From Dysgonamonadaceae bacterium (lineage in GTDB: Bacteria > Bacteroidota > Bacteroidia > Bacteroidales > Azobacteroidaceae), in assembly GCA_031275735.1 (NCBI GenBank), contig JAISOJ010000048.1:1-64000 (forward strand): 64,000 nucleotides of DNA, in the 5' to 3' direction. Shown piece after piece: positions 48,805 to 58,507 of the stretch. Within the stretch, counting starts at the first letter, position 1; every line of letters begins with the position of its first letter. Position numbers and translations under genes: made by a program. A model generated the notes under the pieces. The model had not been told where the DNA came from. It made no database searches and was given only the letters and a program-made list of their open reading frames with translations.

Positions 48805-49947
48805 TTATTTCTTTTTCGGATTAAATTTTGCTTTCGGATCAATGGCATTTCCCCGTATTTTATCTTCCAAAGCCAAGCCTTCCTTTATTTCAATGTTGAT
48901 TCCATCGGACAGACCGATTTGTACTTGCTTTTTATCAAACGTCTGTTCGGGTTTTTCTACTCCGACTACGTAAACAAAAGCCGAATCATTGCTAAATTCA
49001 ACAGCGCTTTCCGGAATCGTGAGCACATCCGTCACCTGGGAGAGAACAATTTCAGCGTTAGCGCTATAGCCTGCGCGGATAAAAACCGAATCGGGCACTT
49101 TCACAGCCGCTTTTATTTCAAACAAAACCGCACCGTTCTGTTCCAAACCTTTGGGAGAAATGTATTCCAGTACGGCGTCGAATTTCTCGTTATTGATAGC
49201 GCCGACCGTAAGCGTGATAGGCATTCCTTCTTTGACTTTCCCGACTTCCGTTTCATCAATGTTGCCTCTGAAAATCAAATCGTTCATATTGGCAATCGAA
49301 GCGATTGTCGTCCCATCATTGAAAGTATTAGCTTGGATAACCGAGTTTCCTGCTTTGACAGGGACGTCCAGAATCATTCCCGAAATCGTGGAACGTATTT
49401 GCGTGTTACTCAATTGAGCGTACTTTTTCGATACGCCTTCCCGTACAATATCCAAAGCGTCCTGCGCATTGCTCTTCTCTTCTTTGGCTTTTTGATAGTT
49501 CGATTCGGCCGTATCGAACTCTTCTTTGGATATCACCCCTTTTTTGTACAATTGAGATTGACGGGCGTATTCGGTTTCGATCTGCTGAAGATTGATTCCC
49601 GCCACTTTCAGGCGCGATTCCGCCGAATTTAATTGCCCCATTTCGGGAATAACCTTTACCGAGGCAATAACGTCCCCTACCCTAACCATTTGTCCGGCTT
49701 CTTTCAAAACTTCCGAAACAATACCGGATATCTGAGGCTTAATCAAAATTTCATCCCTCGGTTCGATTTTTCCCGTTGCGATAGTTTTGTTTTCAACTGT
49801 TCCGGTAACCGGAGATACAATTTCATAGACCGTTATCGACGGCCGCGACTTGTTCCAAAGGAACGAAAAGGTTGATATTACAATCAAACCCAAAATAACA
49901 AACAAAATAATTTTACCAATCTTTTTCATAAGTAAACAAGTTGACAA
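48805..49947 (-). CDS. Periplasmic adaptor (HlyD/MacA-like) subunit
   Basis: VENKTIATGKIEPRDEILIKPQISGIVSEVLKEAGQMVRVGDVIASV...: MFP lipoyl/barrel-sandwich features. Confidence 0.93.
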   Translation of the reverse strand: MSTCLLMKKIGKIILFVILGLIVISTFSFLWNKSRPSITVYEIVSPVTGTVENKTIATGKIEPRDEILIKPQISGIVSEVLKEAGQMVRVGDVIASVKVIPEMGQLNSAESRLKVAGINLQQIETEYARQSQLYKKGVISKEEFDTAESNYQKAKEEKSNAQDALDIVREGVSKKYAQLSNTQIRSTISGMILDVPVKAGNSVIQANTFNDGTTIASIANMNDLIFRGNIDETEVGKVKEGMPITLTVGAINNEKFDAVLEYISPKGLEQNGAVLFEIKAAVKVPDSVFIRAGYSANAEIVLSQVTDVLTIPESAVEFSNDSAFVYVVGVEKPEQTFDKKQVQIGLSDGINIEIKEGLALEDKIRGNAIDPKAKFNPKKK

Positions 49948-50010
49948 GTTAACGAGTTAACAAGCGGCGAGTTAACAAGCGACAAGTTGACAAGTGACAA
50001 GTTAACAACG
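49931..50010. repeat. Short tandem-like minisatellite (ACAAGTTRAC units)
   Basis: AAACAAGTTGACAAGTTAACGAGTTAACAAGCGGCGAGTTAACAAGCGACAAGTTGACAAGTGACAAGTTAACAACG. Confidence 0.8.
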
Positions 50011-50102
50011 ACCTGATTCAATTCCCTTATTTTCATTTTCGTATAATTCGTATAAAACACGTGAATATTTCTAATTCATAACTCATAATTCATAACTCAT
50101 AA

Positions 50103-51356
50103 TCATTCCTCCCTGATCGCGTCTATGGCTTTGATATGCAAAGCACGAGAGGCCGGAATCGAACCGGCAAAAAGCCCGCATACCAATAGTACAATAGCGG
50201 ATACAATGGCCGTACCGAATGAAATCACCGGTTCGGACAGGTAAACGTTTTCCGCATCTTGCAACCAATATACATCGGCCAAATGCAAACACAATACGCC
50301 GAAACATAATCCCAACAATCCGGACATAGACGTTAAAACCAAAGTTTCCGACATAATTTGTACCATGATTGTTCGGGGCTTAGCGCCTAATGCCCTTCGA
50401 ATACCTATTTCTTTCGTCCGCTCTTTAACCGTGACCACCATGATGTTGCTGACGCCTATGATTCCGGCAATTAAGGTACCTGAGCCTACAAACCAAATCA
50501 CAATGGCAATTCCCAAAAATAAATACTTGAAAATGTTGAACTGGTCTTCCAGATTAAAGCCCCAAATTGCCTGCATATCTTCGGGAGCAATGTGGTTATT
50601 GCTTTTCAACGTTTCTTTCATCTTTTTTTCCATGACCGTGACCGATTGATGTGATTGAGCGGTCGCTGCAAGTACATGAACTATATCTCCCTGATTATTA
50701 ATTTGTTGCATTGTTGTATAAGGAATAACCGCCGTTTCTTCCGCGGGAGAGCCAATATTGATATCGGAAACTCCCGACGCCACACCGACTACCTGATAAT
50801 AAATCCCGTTAATCCGGATATATTTTCCAAGAGGATTTTCTTTACTTGGGAATAATTCTTCATAAATTGTTGTCCCGATAACGCACACTTTCCTTGCCTG
50901 GAGAACATCTATATCGTTGATGAAACGGCCGAAAAGCATCCGTTGTTGTTCGATTTTAATATAGTTTGCATGTAAACCTCTAACGCTATATGAGCCGGAA
51001 TTATCATTGAAAGCCACATTATTAGTCGAACGCGCCCCGAAAAGCATGGGCGAAAGGCAGTCTATTTCCGGTACCGATTGAAGGAGGATCTCCAAATCCC
51101 GATTATGTATATTCCAGTTGCGCCCTTTTTGAAATCCTTTATAGGGTAAAGCAGTGGTTCCTGCGCCCATGAAACAAGAATTGGTAGCAAAACCGTCGAT
51201 GCTTTCCATCATGCCTTTTTCCAGTCCATGACCGGCTCCCAGCATAATCATCAGCATGAAAATGCCCCAGAATACGCCGAAACCCGTAAGGAAACTCCTC
51301 GCTTTATTCCGGGTAATAGTTACCCATATTTCCTGTAACCTGTCTAAATCGAACAT
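50103..51356 (-). CDS. MacB-like ABC transporter permease
   Basis: TRNKARSFLTGFGVFWGIFMLMIMLGAGHGLEKGM; C-terminal FtsX domain VTVKERTKEIGIRRALGAKPRTIMVQIMSETLVLT. Confidence 0.94.
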   Translation of the reverse strand: MFDLDRLQEIWVTITRNKARSFLTGFGVFWGIFMLMIMLGAGHGLEKGMMESIDGFATNSCFMGAGTTALPYKGFQKGRNWNIHNRDLEILLQSVPEIDCLSPMLFGARSTNNVAFNDNSGSYSVRGLHANYIKIEQQRMLFGRFINDIDVLQARKVCVIGTTIYEELFPSKENPLGKYIRINGIYYQVVGVASGVSDINIGSPAEETAVIPYTTMQQINNQGDIVHVLAATAQSHQSVTVMEKKMKETLKSNNHIAPEDMQAIWGFNLEDQFNIFKYLFLGIAIVIWFVGSGTLIAGIIGVSNIMVVTVKERTKEIGIRRALGAKPRTIMVQIMSETLVLTSMSGLLGLCFGVLCLHLADVYWLQDAENVYLSEPVISFGTAIVSAIVLLVCGLFAGSIPASRALHIKAIDAIREE

Positions 51357-51367
51357 ACTTTTATGAG

Positions 51368-51727
51368 TTATGAATTATGAGTTCGTTTTTTTGATGTAAG
51401 AATGATGCTGCGAATGATTTTCAATAACTCTTCCGCATCATTATTTACTGATACAAATTCTTTTTCATCAATATATTCCGTTTCTTTTAACAGTTCTAAC
51501 CAGTAAAGTGTTTCATCACATTCTTTTTGAGCAATGGCGCATTTATGGACAAAATCAGCAGTGCTTTGAGCATTCAAAGCTTCACGTACATTGGCTCCGA
51601 TAGACGTTCCCGCCCGTAACTGTTTACTTAAAACAAATTCTTTCCTGTCGTTGCATAGCATCTTGTATAAACGAACCATGCGTATTGCAAATATAAAACT
51701 CTTATTTTTTATAATACTCTCTTTCAT
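51368..51727 (-). CDS. Four-helix-bundle protein (S23/IVP-like, Avd-related fold)
   Basis: FIFAIRMVRLYKMLCNDRKEFVLSKQLRAGTSIGANVREALNAQSTADFVHKCAIAQKECDETLYWLELLKETEYI: family signature. Confidence 0.93.
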   Translation of the reverse strand: MKESIIKNKSFIFAIRMVRLYKMLCNDRKEFVLSKQLRAGTSIGANVREALNAQSTADFVHKCAIAQKECDETLYWLELLKETEYIDEKEFVSVNNDAEELLKIIRSIILTSKKRTHNS

Positions 51728-51737
51728 AACTCATAAC

Positions 51738-52991
51738 TTATAACTCCTCCCTCATCGCTTCTACAGGCGAAATCCGCACGGCTTTCAGTGCCGGAAAATA
51801 TCCGGCCAGCACGCCCGAAACAATTAATATACACATAGCTCCTACCGCTACGCCTACTTCTACCGTCGGATTTCGAAAAACATAAGTCATTTCGGACGCC
51901 TCGGCGTTTTCCAAAATCGAATTGACTAATTCACCTAAACCCACTCCCAGAAACATTCCGATATAACCGAACAAGGAGGTGATAACAACCGATTCGATCA
52001 GTATATTGCTCAATATTGAAGCCGGCTTTGCCCCTAAAGCCTTGCGGATACCAAATTCGCGGGTTCGTTCCCGCACGGTAATCAGCATGATATTACCAAC
52101 GCTAACAATGCCGGCAATTAATGTTCCAAGACCGATAATCCAAATAAAGATCGATATGCCATTGAAGATACCGATGGTTTGCAAATAGTTTTCTAATTGA
52201 TTCCAAATACCGATCGGACGGGTATCTTCGGGATCAAAAACATGCAGTTTGGAGAGCTTTTCGCGAAACTGCTTTTCGAAAGCTTCATTTTCTTCTTTGG
52301 TTTCAAGTCCCTGTATCGTAAAAGCGATGTCGTTTATTCCCCAACCCTTGTTATACAATAATTGGGCGGTTGAAAAAGGGATGTACGCTTTTTCGTCATT
52401 TCCCCAGCTATTTTCTTCAAAAACGCCGACGACCGTATATCCCAATCCTCCTGCAATGATTTGTTTTCCGACCGGATCGTCGTCTTGAAACAAAACTTCT
52501 TTGACGCGTTGATTGACAACTACCGTTTTACGGGCGTTTTTCATATCCATATCATTGATGAAGCGTCCTTGATTATCTTTGATTCTTATTCCGTTAATGC
52601 GCCGGTAATCCGGATTTACGCCGAAGAAATTACAAGAAATGTTGTATGTTTTATAGCTGACAACGACATTGGCTTGGATTATCCCGGAAATCTCTACCGC
52701 TTCCGGTACTTGATTTTTTACCAAGTTCAAATCATTTTCATTTAAGTTGATGTTCCTGTTTTCCGGAAATCCTTTGTAAGGTATGGACGTTCTCCGCCCC
52801 CAAAATTGGAGGCTATTTATCGAACGGTTTCCAAAATTGGACATCACGCCGTTTTTCAGACCGTTTCCGGCCGACAGGAGGATGCAAAACATAAAGATTC
52901 CCCACGAAATGGAAAACCCGGTGAGGAACGTTCGCAATTTATTTTTTTTAATAGTACTGAATATTTCAGCCCAATTGTCTAAATCAAACAC
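51738..52991 (-). CDS. MacB-like ABC transporter permease
   Basis: KKNKLRTFLTGFSISWGIFMFCILLSAGNGLKNGV; ITVRERTREFGIRKALGAKPASILSNILIESVVIT. Confidence 0.94.
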   Translation of the reverse strand: MFDLDNWAEIFSTIKKNKLRTFLTGFSISWGIFMFCILLSAGNGLKNGVMSNFGNRSINSLQFWGRRTSIPYKGFPENRNINLNENDLNLVKNQVPEAVEISGIIQANVVVSYKTYNISCNFFGVNPDYRRINGIRIKDNQGRFINDMDMKNARKTVVVNQRVKEVLFQDDDPVGKQIIAGGLGYTVVGVFEENSWGNDEKAYIPFSTAQLLYNKGWGINDIAFTIQGLETKEENEAFEKQFREKLSKLHVFDPEDTRPIGIWNQLENYLQTIGIFNGISIFIWIIGLGTLIAGIVSVGNIMLITVRERTREFGIRKALGAKPASILSNILIESVVITSLFGYIGMFLGVGLGELVNSILENAEASEMTYVFRNPTVEVGVAVGAMCILIVSGVLAGYFPALKAVRISPVEAMREEL

Positions 52992-53003
52992 GATTTTTAA
53001 TAG

Positions 53004-53681
53004 TTATGAGTTATGAATCAGAATTGAATCTATTACTCCGTCTTTCAGACGAACGATTTTATCGGTAGCATCGGCAACGCTTTGTTCGTGCGTAACGATA
53101 ATCACAGTCATCCCCTCTTTATTGACTTCGCGAAGGATTTGTATTACTTCTTCCGAAGTTTTACTATCCAAAGCTCCGGTTGGTTCGTCGGCCAAAATGA
53201 TTTGCGGCTTGGCGATCAAGGCGCGTGCAATTGCCACTCGTTGTTTTTGCCCGCCCGACAATTCATTCGGCATATGATCCGCCCAATCCTTCAGCCCCAT
53301 TTTATCTAAGTACTCCAATGCAATATGATTCCTTTTTCTACGGCTTATTCCTTGGTAGTACAAAGGAAGCGCTACATTTTCCATCGCATTTTTGAAATTA
53401 ATCAGATTAAAAGATTGGAAAATAAAACCAATCATTTTGTTCCGTAATTCGGCAGCTCTGGTTTCGCTCAAATTCTTTATCAGTTGATTATTCAAATAGT
53501 AATCGCCCGTATCGTAAGTGTCTAAAATTCCTAAAATATTGAGTAAGGTAGATTTACCTGAACCGGAAGCGCCCATAATGGAAACCATTTCGCCTTGCCT
53601 TATTTTCAAGTCTATTCCTTTCAAGACATGTAATGGAGCTCCGTTATGATAAGTTTTATTTATCTGATCTAATTTTATCAT
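53004..53681 (-). CDS. ABC transporter ATP-binding protein (MacB/LolD type)
   Basis: Walker A GASGSGKST, signature LSGGQKQRVAIARAL, Walker B IILADEPTGALD; start set at MIKLDQINKTY. Confidence 0.95.
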   Translation of the reverse strand: MIKLDQINKTYHNGAPLHVLKGIDLKIRQGEMVSIMGASGSGKSTLLNILGILDTYDTGDYYLNNQLIKNLSETRAAELRNKMIGFIFQSFNLINFKNAMENVALPLYYQGISRRKRNHIALEYLDKMGLKDWADHMPNELSGGQKQRVAIARALIAKPQIILADEPTGALDSKTSEEVIQILREVNKEGMTVIIVTHEQSVADATDKIVRLKDGVIDSILIHNS

Positions 53682-54070
53682 TAGTTTTGTAATTACTTCA
53701 TTATTATATGACGAATATGTTTCGTTTTTATTACATTTCAGAAGCAAATAATTCGAAACGGTTACAAAGGTATTCATTGTTTTGGTACTTTGCAATACAT
53801 AGTATCTTATTTAGATAAAATCTAATTAAAATCAAAATTAATAAATTATTGTATAACGAATTATAGGTCAATCGATAAATTTAACTAACAATCGAGGGAT
53901 TTTGATTCAATCCGAATTACATAAACCCCTAAACAAAACCTGTTTTTTAGGGGTTAACAAAGAATTTTTTCGTAAATTTGCAGCCAAAAATATAAACAAG
54001 TTAACAAATAATTAAATAAATAATTTCATTAATTTATTATTTAAATTTTGTTTATTTGTCAAATTACAAA

Positions 54071-55858
54071 ATGAAACATATTCGAAATTTTTGCATAATA
54101 GCTCATATTGATCATGGGAAAAGCACATTGGCTGATCGCCTGTTGGAATATACTCAAACCATAGAAGGCAAAGCCATGCAAGCGCAAGTATTGGACGATA
54201 TGGATTTGGAAAGGGAACGTGGTATTACGATTAAGAGTCATGCAATCCAAATGAAATATCAATACCAGGGAGAAGAATATATTCTCAATTTGATTGATAC
54301 ACCGGGACATGTGGATTTTTCTTATGAAGTTTCCCGTTCGATAGCAGCCTGCGAAGGCGCTTTATTGGTAGTAGATGCTGCCCAAGGAATCCAAGCGCAA
54401 ACGATTTCTAATTTATACATGGCTTTGGAAAATGATTTGGAAATCATTCCGGTCTTAAACAAAGTAGATTTACCTAGCGCCATGCCTGAAGAAGTGGAAG
54501 ACCAAATTGTCGATTTATTGGGATGCGGCCGGAACGATATTCTTCGCGCCAGCGGAAAAACAGGAGAGGGCGTGTATCGGCTTTTAGAAACTATTATAGA
54601 AAAGATACCAGCTCCTAAAGGCGATCCGGATGCTCCGCTTCAAGCTTTGATTTTCGATTCTGTTTTTAATTCTTTCCGTGGTATCATCGCATATTTCAAA
54701 ATTGTCAGCGGTTCGATACGGAAAGGCGATCTGGTTAAATTTGTAGCTACAGGGAAAGAGTATGAGGCAGACGAAGTAGGTATATTGAAATTAGAGATGT
54801 CGCCTCGGAAAGAAGTAACTTGCGGCGATGTAGGCTATATCATTTCCGGTATTAAAGCATCTAAAGAAGTGAAAGTCGGAGATACGATTACGCATGTAAA
54901 ACGCCCCTGCAATCGAGCAATTGAAGGCTTTGAAGAGGTAAAACCTATGGTATTTGCCGGATTGTATCCGATAGACAGTGAAGAATTCGAAAACCTCCGT
55001 TCTTCGTTGGAAAAATTACAGTTGAACGATGCTTCCTTGACTTTTCAACCCGAATCGTCTGTCGCCTTAGGATTTGGTTTTCGTTGTGGTTTTTTGGGAT
55101 TACTTCACATGGAAATCATCCAGGAACGTTTGGATCGCGAATTTAATATGGATGTAATCACCACGGTTCCGAATGTTTCCTATTTGGTTTACGATAAGCA
55201 AGGAAACTGCAAAGAAGTTCATAATCCGGCAGGATTACCCGACCTGACATTGATCGATCGTATTGAAGAGCCTTTTATTCGTGCATCGGTAATTACCAGT
55301 ACGACTTATATCGGACCGATTATGAGTTTGTGTTTGGGGAAACGAGGCGTTTTAGTCAAACAAGATTATATTTCCGGAGACCGGATTGAGATTATTTACG
55401 ATCTTCCTTTGGGTGAAATAGTAATTGATTTTTATGATAAACTGAAAAGTATTTCCAAAGGTTATGCATCGTTCGATTACCACATGCATGATTATCGCCC
55501 GTCTAAATTGGTCAAGTTGGATATCCTCCTCAACGGAGAACAGGTAGATGCCCTTTCTACGCTTACCCATGTAGATAATGCCGCCGGCTTTGGACGTAAA
55601 ATGTGCGAAAAACTCAAGGAATTAATTCCCCGACAACAATTTGACGTGGCTATTCAAGCAGCTATCGGAGCTAAAATTATTGCCAGAGAAACGATTAAAG
55701 CTGTTCGTAAAGATGTGACGGCTAAATGTTACGGAGGCGATATTACGCGCAAGCGGAAATTGCTTGAAAAACAAAAAGAAGGTAAAAAACGAATGAAACA
55801 AGTAGGAAACGTGGAAGTTCCTCAAAAAGCATTCTTAGCTGTTTTAAAATTAGATTAA
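54071..55858 (+). CDS. lepA: Elongation factor 4
   Basis: [28 protein letters not shown]...[15 protein letters not shown]...ends [10 protein letters not shown]; complete LepA. Confidence 0.98.
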   Translation: MKHIRNFCIIAHIDHGKSTLADRLLEYTQTIEGKAMQAQVLDDMDLERERGITIKSHAIQMKYQYQGEEYILNLIDTPGHVDFSYEVSRSIAACEGALLVVDAAQGIQAQTISNLYMALENDLEIIPVLNKVDLPSAMPEEVEDQIVDLLGCGRNDILRASGKTGEGVYRLLETIIEKIPAPKGDPDAPLQALIFDSVFNSFRGIIAYFKIVSGSIRKGDLVKFVATGKEYEADEVGILKLEMSPRKEVTCGDVGYIISGIKASKEVKVGDTITHVKRPCNRAIEGFEEVKPMVFAGLYPIDSEEFENLRSSLEKLQLNDASLTFQPESSVALGFGFRCGFLGLLHMEIIQERLDREFNMDVITTVPNVSYLVYDKQGNCKEVHNPAGLPDLTLIDRIEEPFIRASVITSTTYIGPIMSLCLGKRGVLVKQDYISGDRIEIIYDLPLGEIVIDFYDKLKSISKGYASFDYHMHDYRPSKLVKLDILLNGEQVDALSTLTHVDNAAGFGRKMCEKLKELIPRQQFDVAIQAAIGAKIIARETIKAVRKDVTAKCYGGDITRKRKLLEKQKEGKKRMKQVGNVEVPQKAFLAVLKLD

Positions 55859-55896
55859 ATCGACGAAGTAAGTATTAAGAGCCGGCTAAGTAAGCA

Positions 55897-58197
55897 TTAT
55901 TCTATCTCAACGCGACATGAGAGTGTATGCCCTTCATTATCGACTACCGTTACCAAGTGGCTACCTTCAAGTAGCGTCGCTGTCAATCGATGAAAATCGC
56001 TGGTAGATGCAATATATTCATTATCAATATGCCAGAAAACAGTAGCTTCAGGATGGCTATGCGCCAACTCGAAAGTGATCTTTCCTTGACTACCATCTAA
56101 TTGTTTCGGGAGACGTACTTTTATATTTCCCTGCGGATAAATGAATTGCATCGGATTAAAACTATCTTCCCCACATCCCGGAAGGAACGGAGGTAAAGAT
56201 TTGTATTCCGGATGACGTTGCTTGTAATACCACGCCCAAGAGGGCGGAAGAGTAAACCAATTTTTTCGGATAACAGTCTCTGTTTCCACGCAATTTTTAT
56301 AGACCCTGAAACGCTCGTCGGCGCTTAGATACACTCCGGTATGCCATGGGCAAGGATCTGTATGTAAACCGTTCGAACAAATTAAAACCGTATCGACTTC
56401 TTCGCAGAAACGACCTTTCAAGTAACCGGACAAACGACATATTTCCGCTTCAACAAAAGCTTCCGCGGGTAATTCAAACCAATTGGAAGAAGGCAATATA
56501 TCAAAAATATCGAACATGACCGGACCGGCTGTTTTAGCGCCTGTTAAATTCGGTTTCCCTTCACCGGAAGCATTTCCTACCCAGACGCCTACTACGTACT
56601 GCGATGTAACGCCAATTGCCCAAGCATCGCGAAAACCATAACTTGTCCCGGTTTTCCACGCAATTTTCTGCATAGACGGAAGACTTTTCCAATCAATCTG
56701 TTCCGGTCGATTTACTTCCGTAATTGCATTGAATACTTGCCAAACAGCCCCCGCTTGAAAGGTATTTTTCTCCTTATTAATTTTTTCATTCATAGATAAA
56801 GCGTAATGACCATTCTCCAAATCGGATAAAGTCCGAGCCATATTAACATAAGCATTAGCAAGGTCTCCCAATCGGGCTTCGGCTCCGCCTAAAATCAACG
56901 ACAAACCGTAATGTCCGGATGGATGCGGTAAACGGGCAATATGATTCTGTTTTAGGAAATCATAAAATTTCGGTACACCATATTTTCGTAACAAGGAAAC
57001 CAATGGAACATTCAACGAACGGCTCACAGCTTCGGAGGCTGGAACAGCTCCCTCGTACTGTAGATTAAAATTTTGCGGCGAGAAACCGTTAATATTGATC
57101 GGAATATCCGGCAAGAGTGTACGGGGAAGAATTTCACCTTCCTGCAAAACAGCACAATACAGAAAAGGTTTTAAAATACTTCCCGTACTTCGTTCCGATT
57201 GAATAATGTCGACTTGATTACTTGAATCGTCCGTATTGAACAATACATTACCGCAATAAGCAATTACCTGATTTTTTTTTACATCAATCACAATCGCCGC
57301 CAGATTCCGGATATCGCTCTGTTGAAATTCACTATGCCAACGTTCCAAAACGGATTCTGTGCGGAGTTGTATATTTTTATCAATCGTGGAAACCGACTGT
57401 TTTCCCGGATATTTTAAATAAAAATAATCGACTAAATGAGGCGCTATTTGCGGCAGAGCCAACGGTTCGCCGGGCAACGGTTCGTCAAGCGCCAATTCGT
57501 AACTAATCTTGTCAAGAACTCCCTTATCAAAAAGTCTTTTCAGTAAACGGTTTCTTTTCTTCTGCAACAATTCCCTGTTTTTAGACAGATGCAACATCGC
57601 CGGTGCATTCGGCAAAACCGCTAATGTTGCCGATTCTGCCCACGACAAACGTGCGGGCGATCGACCGAAATAACGCCACGCAGCAGCTTCCATCCCGACA
57701 ACATTACCACCGAAAGGCGCGTGTGAAGCATAAAGCGCCAAAATTTTTTTCTTTGAATATTGAAATTCCAAACGGGTAGCCAAAATCGTTTCCAAACATT
57801 TTTCCCAGATTGTCCTATCTTTTTTCCTGCACAAACGTATCAATTGCATCGTAATCGTGCTCCCCCCACTGATTATCCGTTGTTTCCGTATATTTTGAAT
57901 CAATGCACGACCGATTGCCAGTGGATTAACGCCCCAGTGGAAATAAAAATACCGGTCTTCAAATTCTACCAGGCAAGCGCCGAATTTCTCAGGAACAGTG
58001 TCGCAAGGAGGAAAACGCCATTGTTCGTCACTAGCAATACGAGCGCCTAACAATTCTCCGTTCCGATCGGTTACCACTGTCGAATAAGGCGTTTCGAAAT
58101 GTTGTCTGGGCAAACGAAAGATACAGACAATAAACAAAAAAATAGCCGATAAAAAAATTAGCTTTTTTCTTCCGGAAATATCCTTGAACGAAATCAA
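55897..58197 (-). CDS. pbpC: Penicillin-binding protein 1C
   Basis: GT51 (EDRYFYFHWGVNPLAIGRALIQN...GGSTITMQLIRL), transpeptidase (STGSILKPFLY, KTGTSYGFRDAW), and PBP1C C-terminal domain. Confidence 0.95.
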   Translation of the reverse strand: MISFKDISGRKKLIFLSAIFLFIVCIFRLPRQHFETPYSTVVTDRNGELLGARIASDEQWRFPPCDTVPEKFGACLVEFEDRYFYFHWGVNPLAIGRALIQNIRKQRIISGGSTITMQLIRLCRKKDRTIWEKCLETILATRLEFQYSKKKILALYASHAPFGGNVVGMEAAAWRYFGRSPARLSWAESATLAVLPNAPAMLHLSKNRELLQKKRNRLLKRLFDKGVLDKISYELALDEPLPGEPLALPQIAPHLVDYFYLKYPGKQSVSTIDKNIQLRTESVLERWHSEFQQSDIRNLAAIVIDVKKNQVIAYCGNVLFNTDDSSNQVDIIQSERSTGSILKPFLYCAVLQEGEILPRTLLPDIPININGFSPQNFNLQYEGAVPASEAVSRSLNVPLVSLLRKYGVPKFYDFLKQNHIARLPHPSGHYGLSLILGGAEARLGDLANAYVNMARTLSDLENGHYALSMNEKINKEKNTFQAGAVWQVFNAITEVNRPEQIDWKSLPSMQKIAWKTGTSYGFRDAWAIGVTSQYVVGVWVGNASGEGKPNLTGAKTAGPVMFDIFDILPSSNWFELPAEAFVEAEICRLSGYLKGRFCEEVDTVLICSNGLHTDPCPWHTGVYLSADERFRVYKNCVETETVIRKNWFTLPPSWAWYYKQRHPEYKSLPPFLPGCGEDSFNPMQFIYPQGNIKVRLPKQLDGSQGKITFELAHSHPEATVFWHIDNEYIASTSDFHRLTATLLEGSHLVTVVDNEGHTLSCRVEIE

Positions 58198-58428
58198 AAT
58201 CTAAAACTATTTTGCATAATAATACCTCTATATACTTCATGCGGGATAATTTTGTGCATTGTACAGGAGAAAGAAGGAAAGGAAACGAGAAATAACGATG
58301 TGTTCTTTGTTTCTGCAAAATGGCATGTGTTTCCTTCCTCCCATTTACTACGCACAAACTATACCAAGCATAGTACAAAAATAATAAAAATTTACATAGC
58401 GTCGTATTTTATGCCAAAGATAATAGCA

Positions 58429-58488
58429 ATTCACGCTCGCCGTAGCGAACCGCGAAAGTATATGCGGTTCGTTATGACGAGTGTGAAT
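58429..58488. repeat. Long imperfect inverted repeat / hairpin
   Basis: ATTCACGCTCGCCGTAGCGAACCGC-gaaagtatat-GCGGTTCGTTATGACGAGTGTGAAT; four differences between arms, three becoming G-U pairs in a plus-strand RNA. Confidence 0.85.
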
Positions 58489-58507
58489 CGTTTGGAAAGA
58501 AAAATAA

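Noticed and set aside
48730-49632. 300-aa plus-strand ORF opposite the HlyD-like adaptor
   Set aside because: Long but fully antisense to an adaptor with clear family motifs; sequence is low in conserved patterns and rich in F/R/N as expected for a shadow ORF.
53682-53795. N-terminal 38 codons of the ABC ATPase ORF in the track
   Set aside because: Canonical start is MIKLDQINKTY; upstream part looks like non-coding leader.
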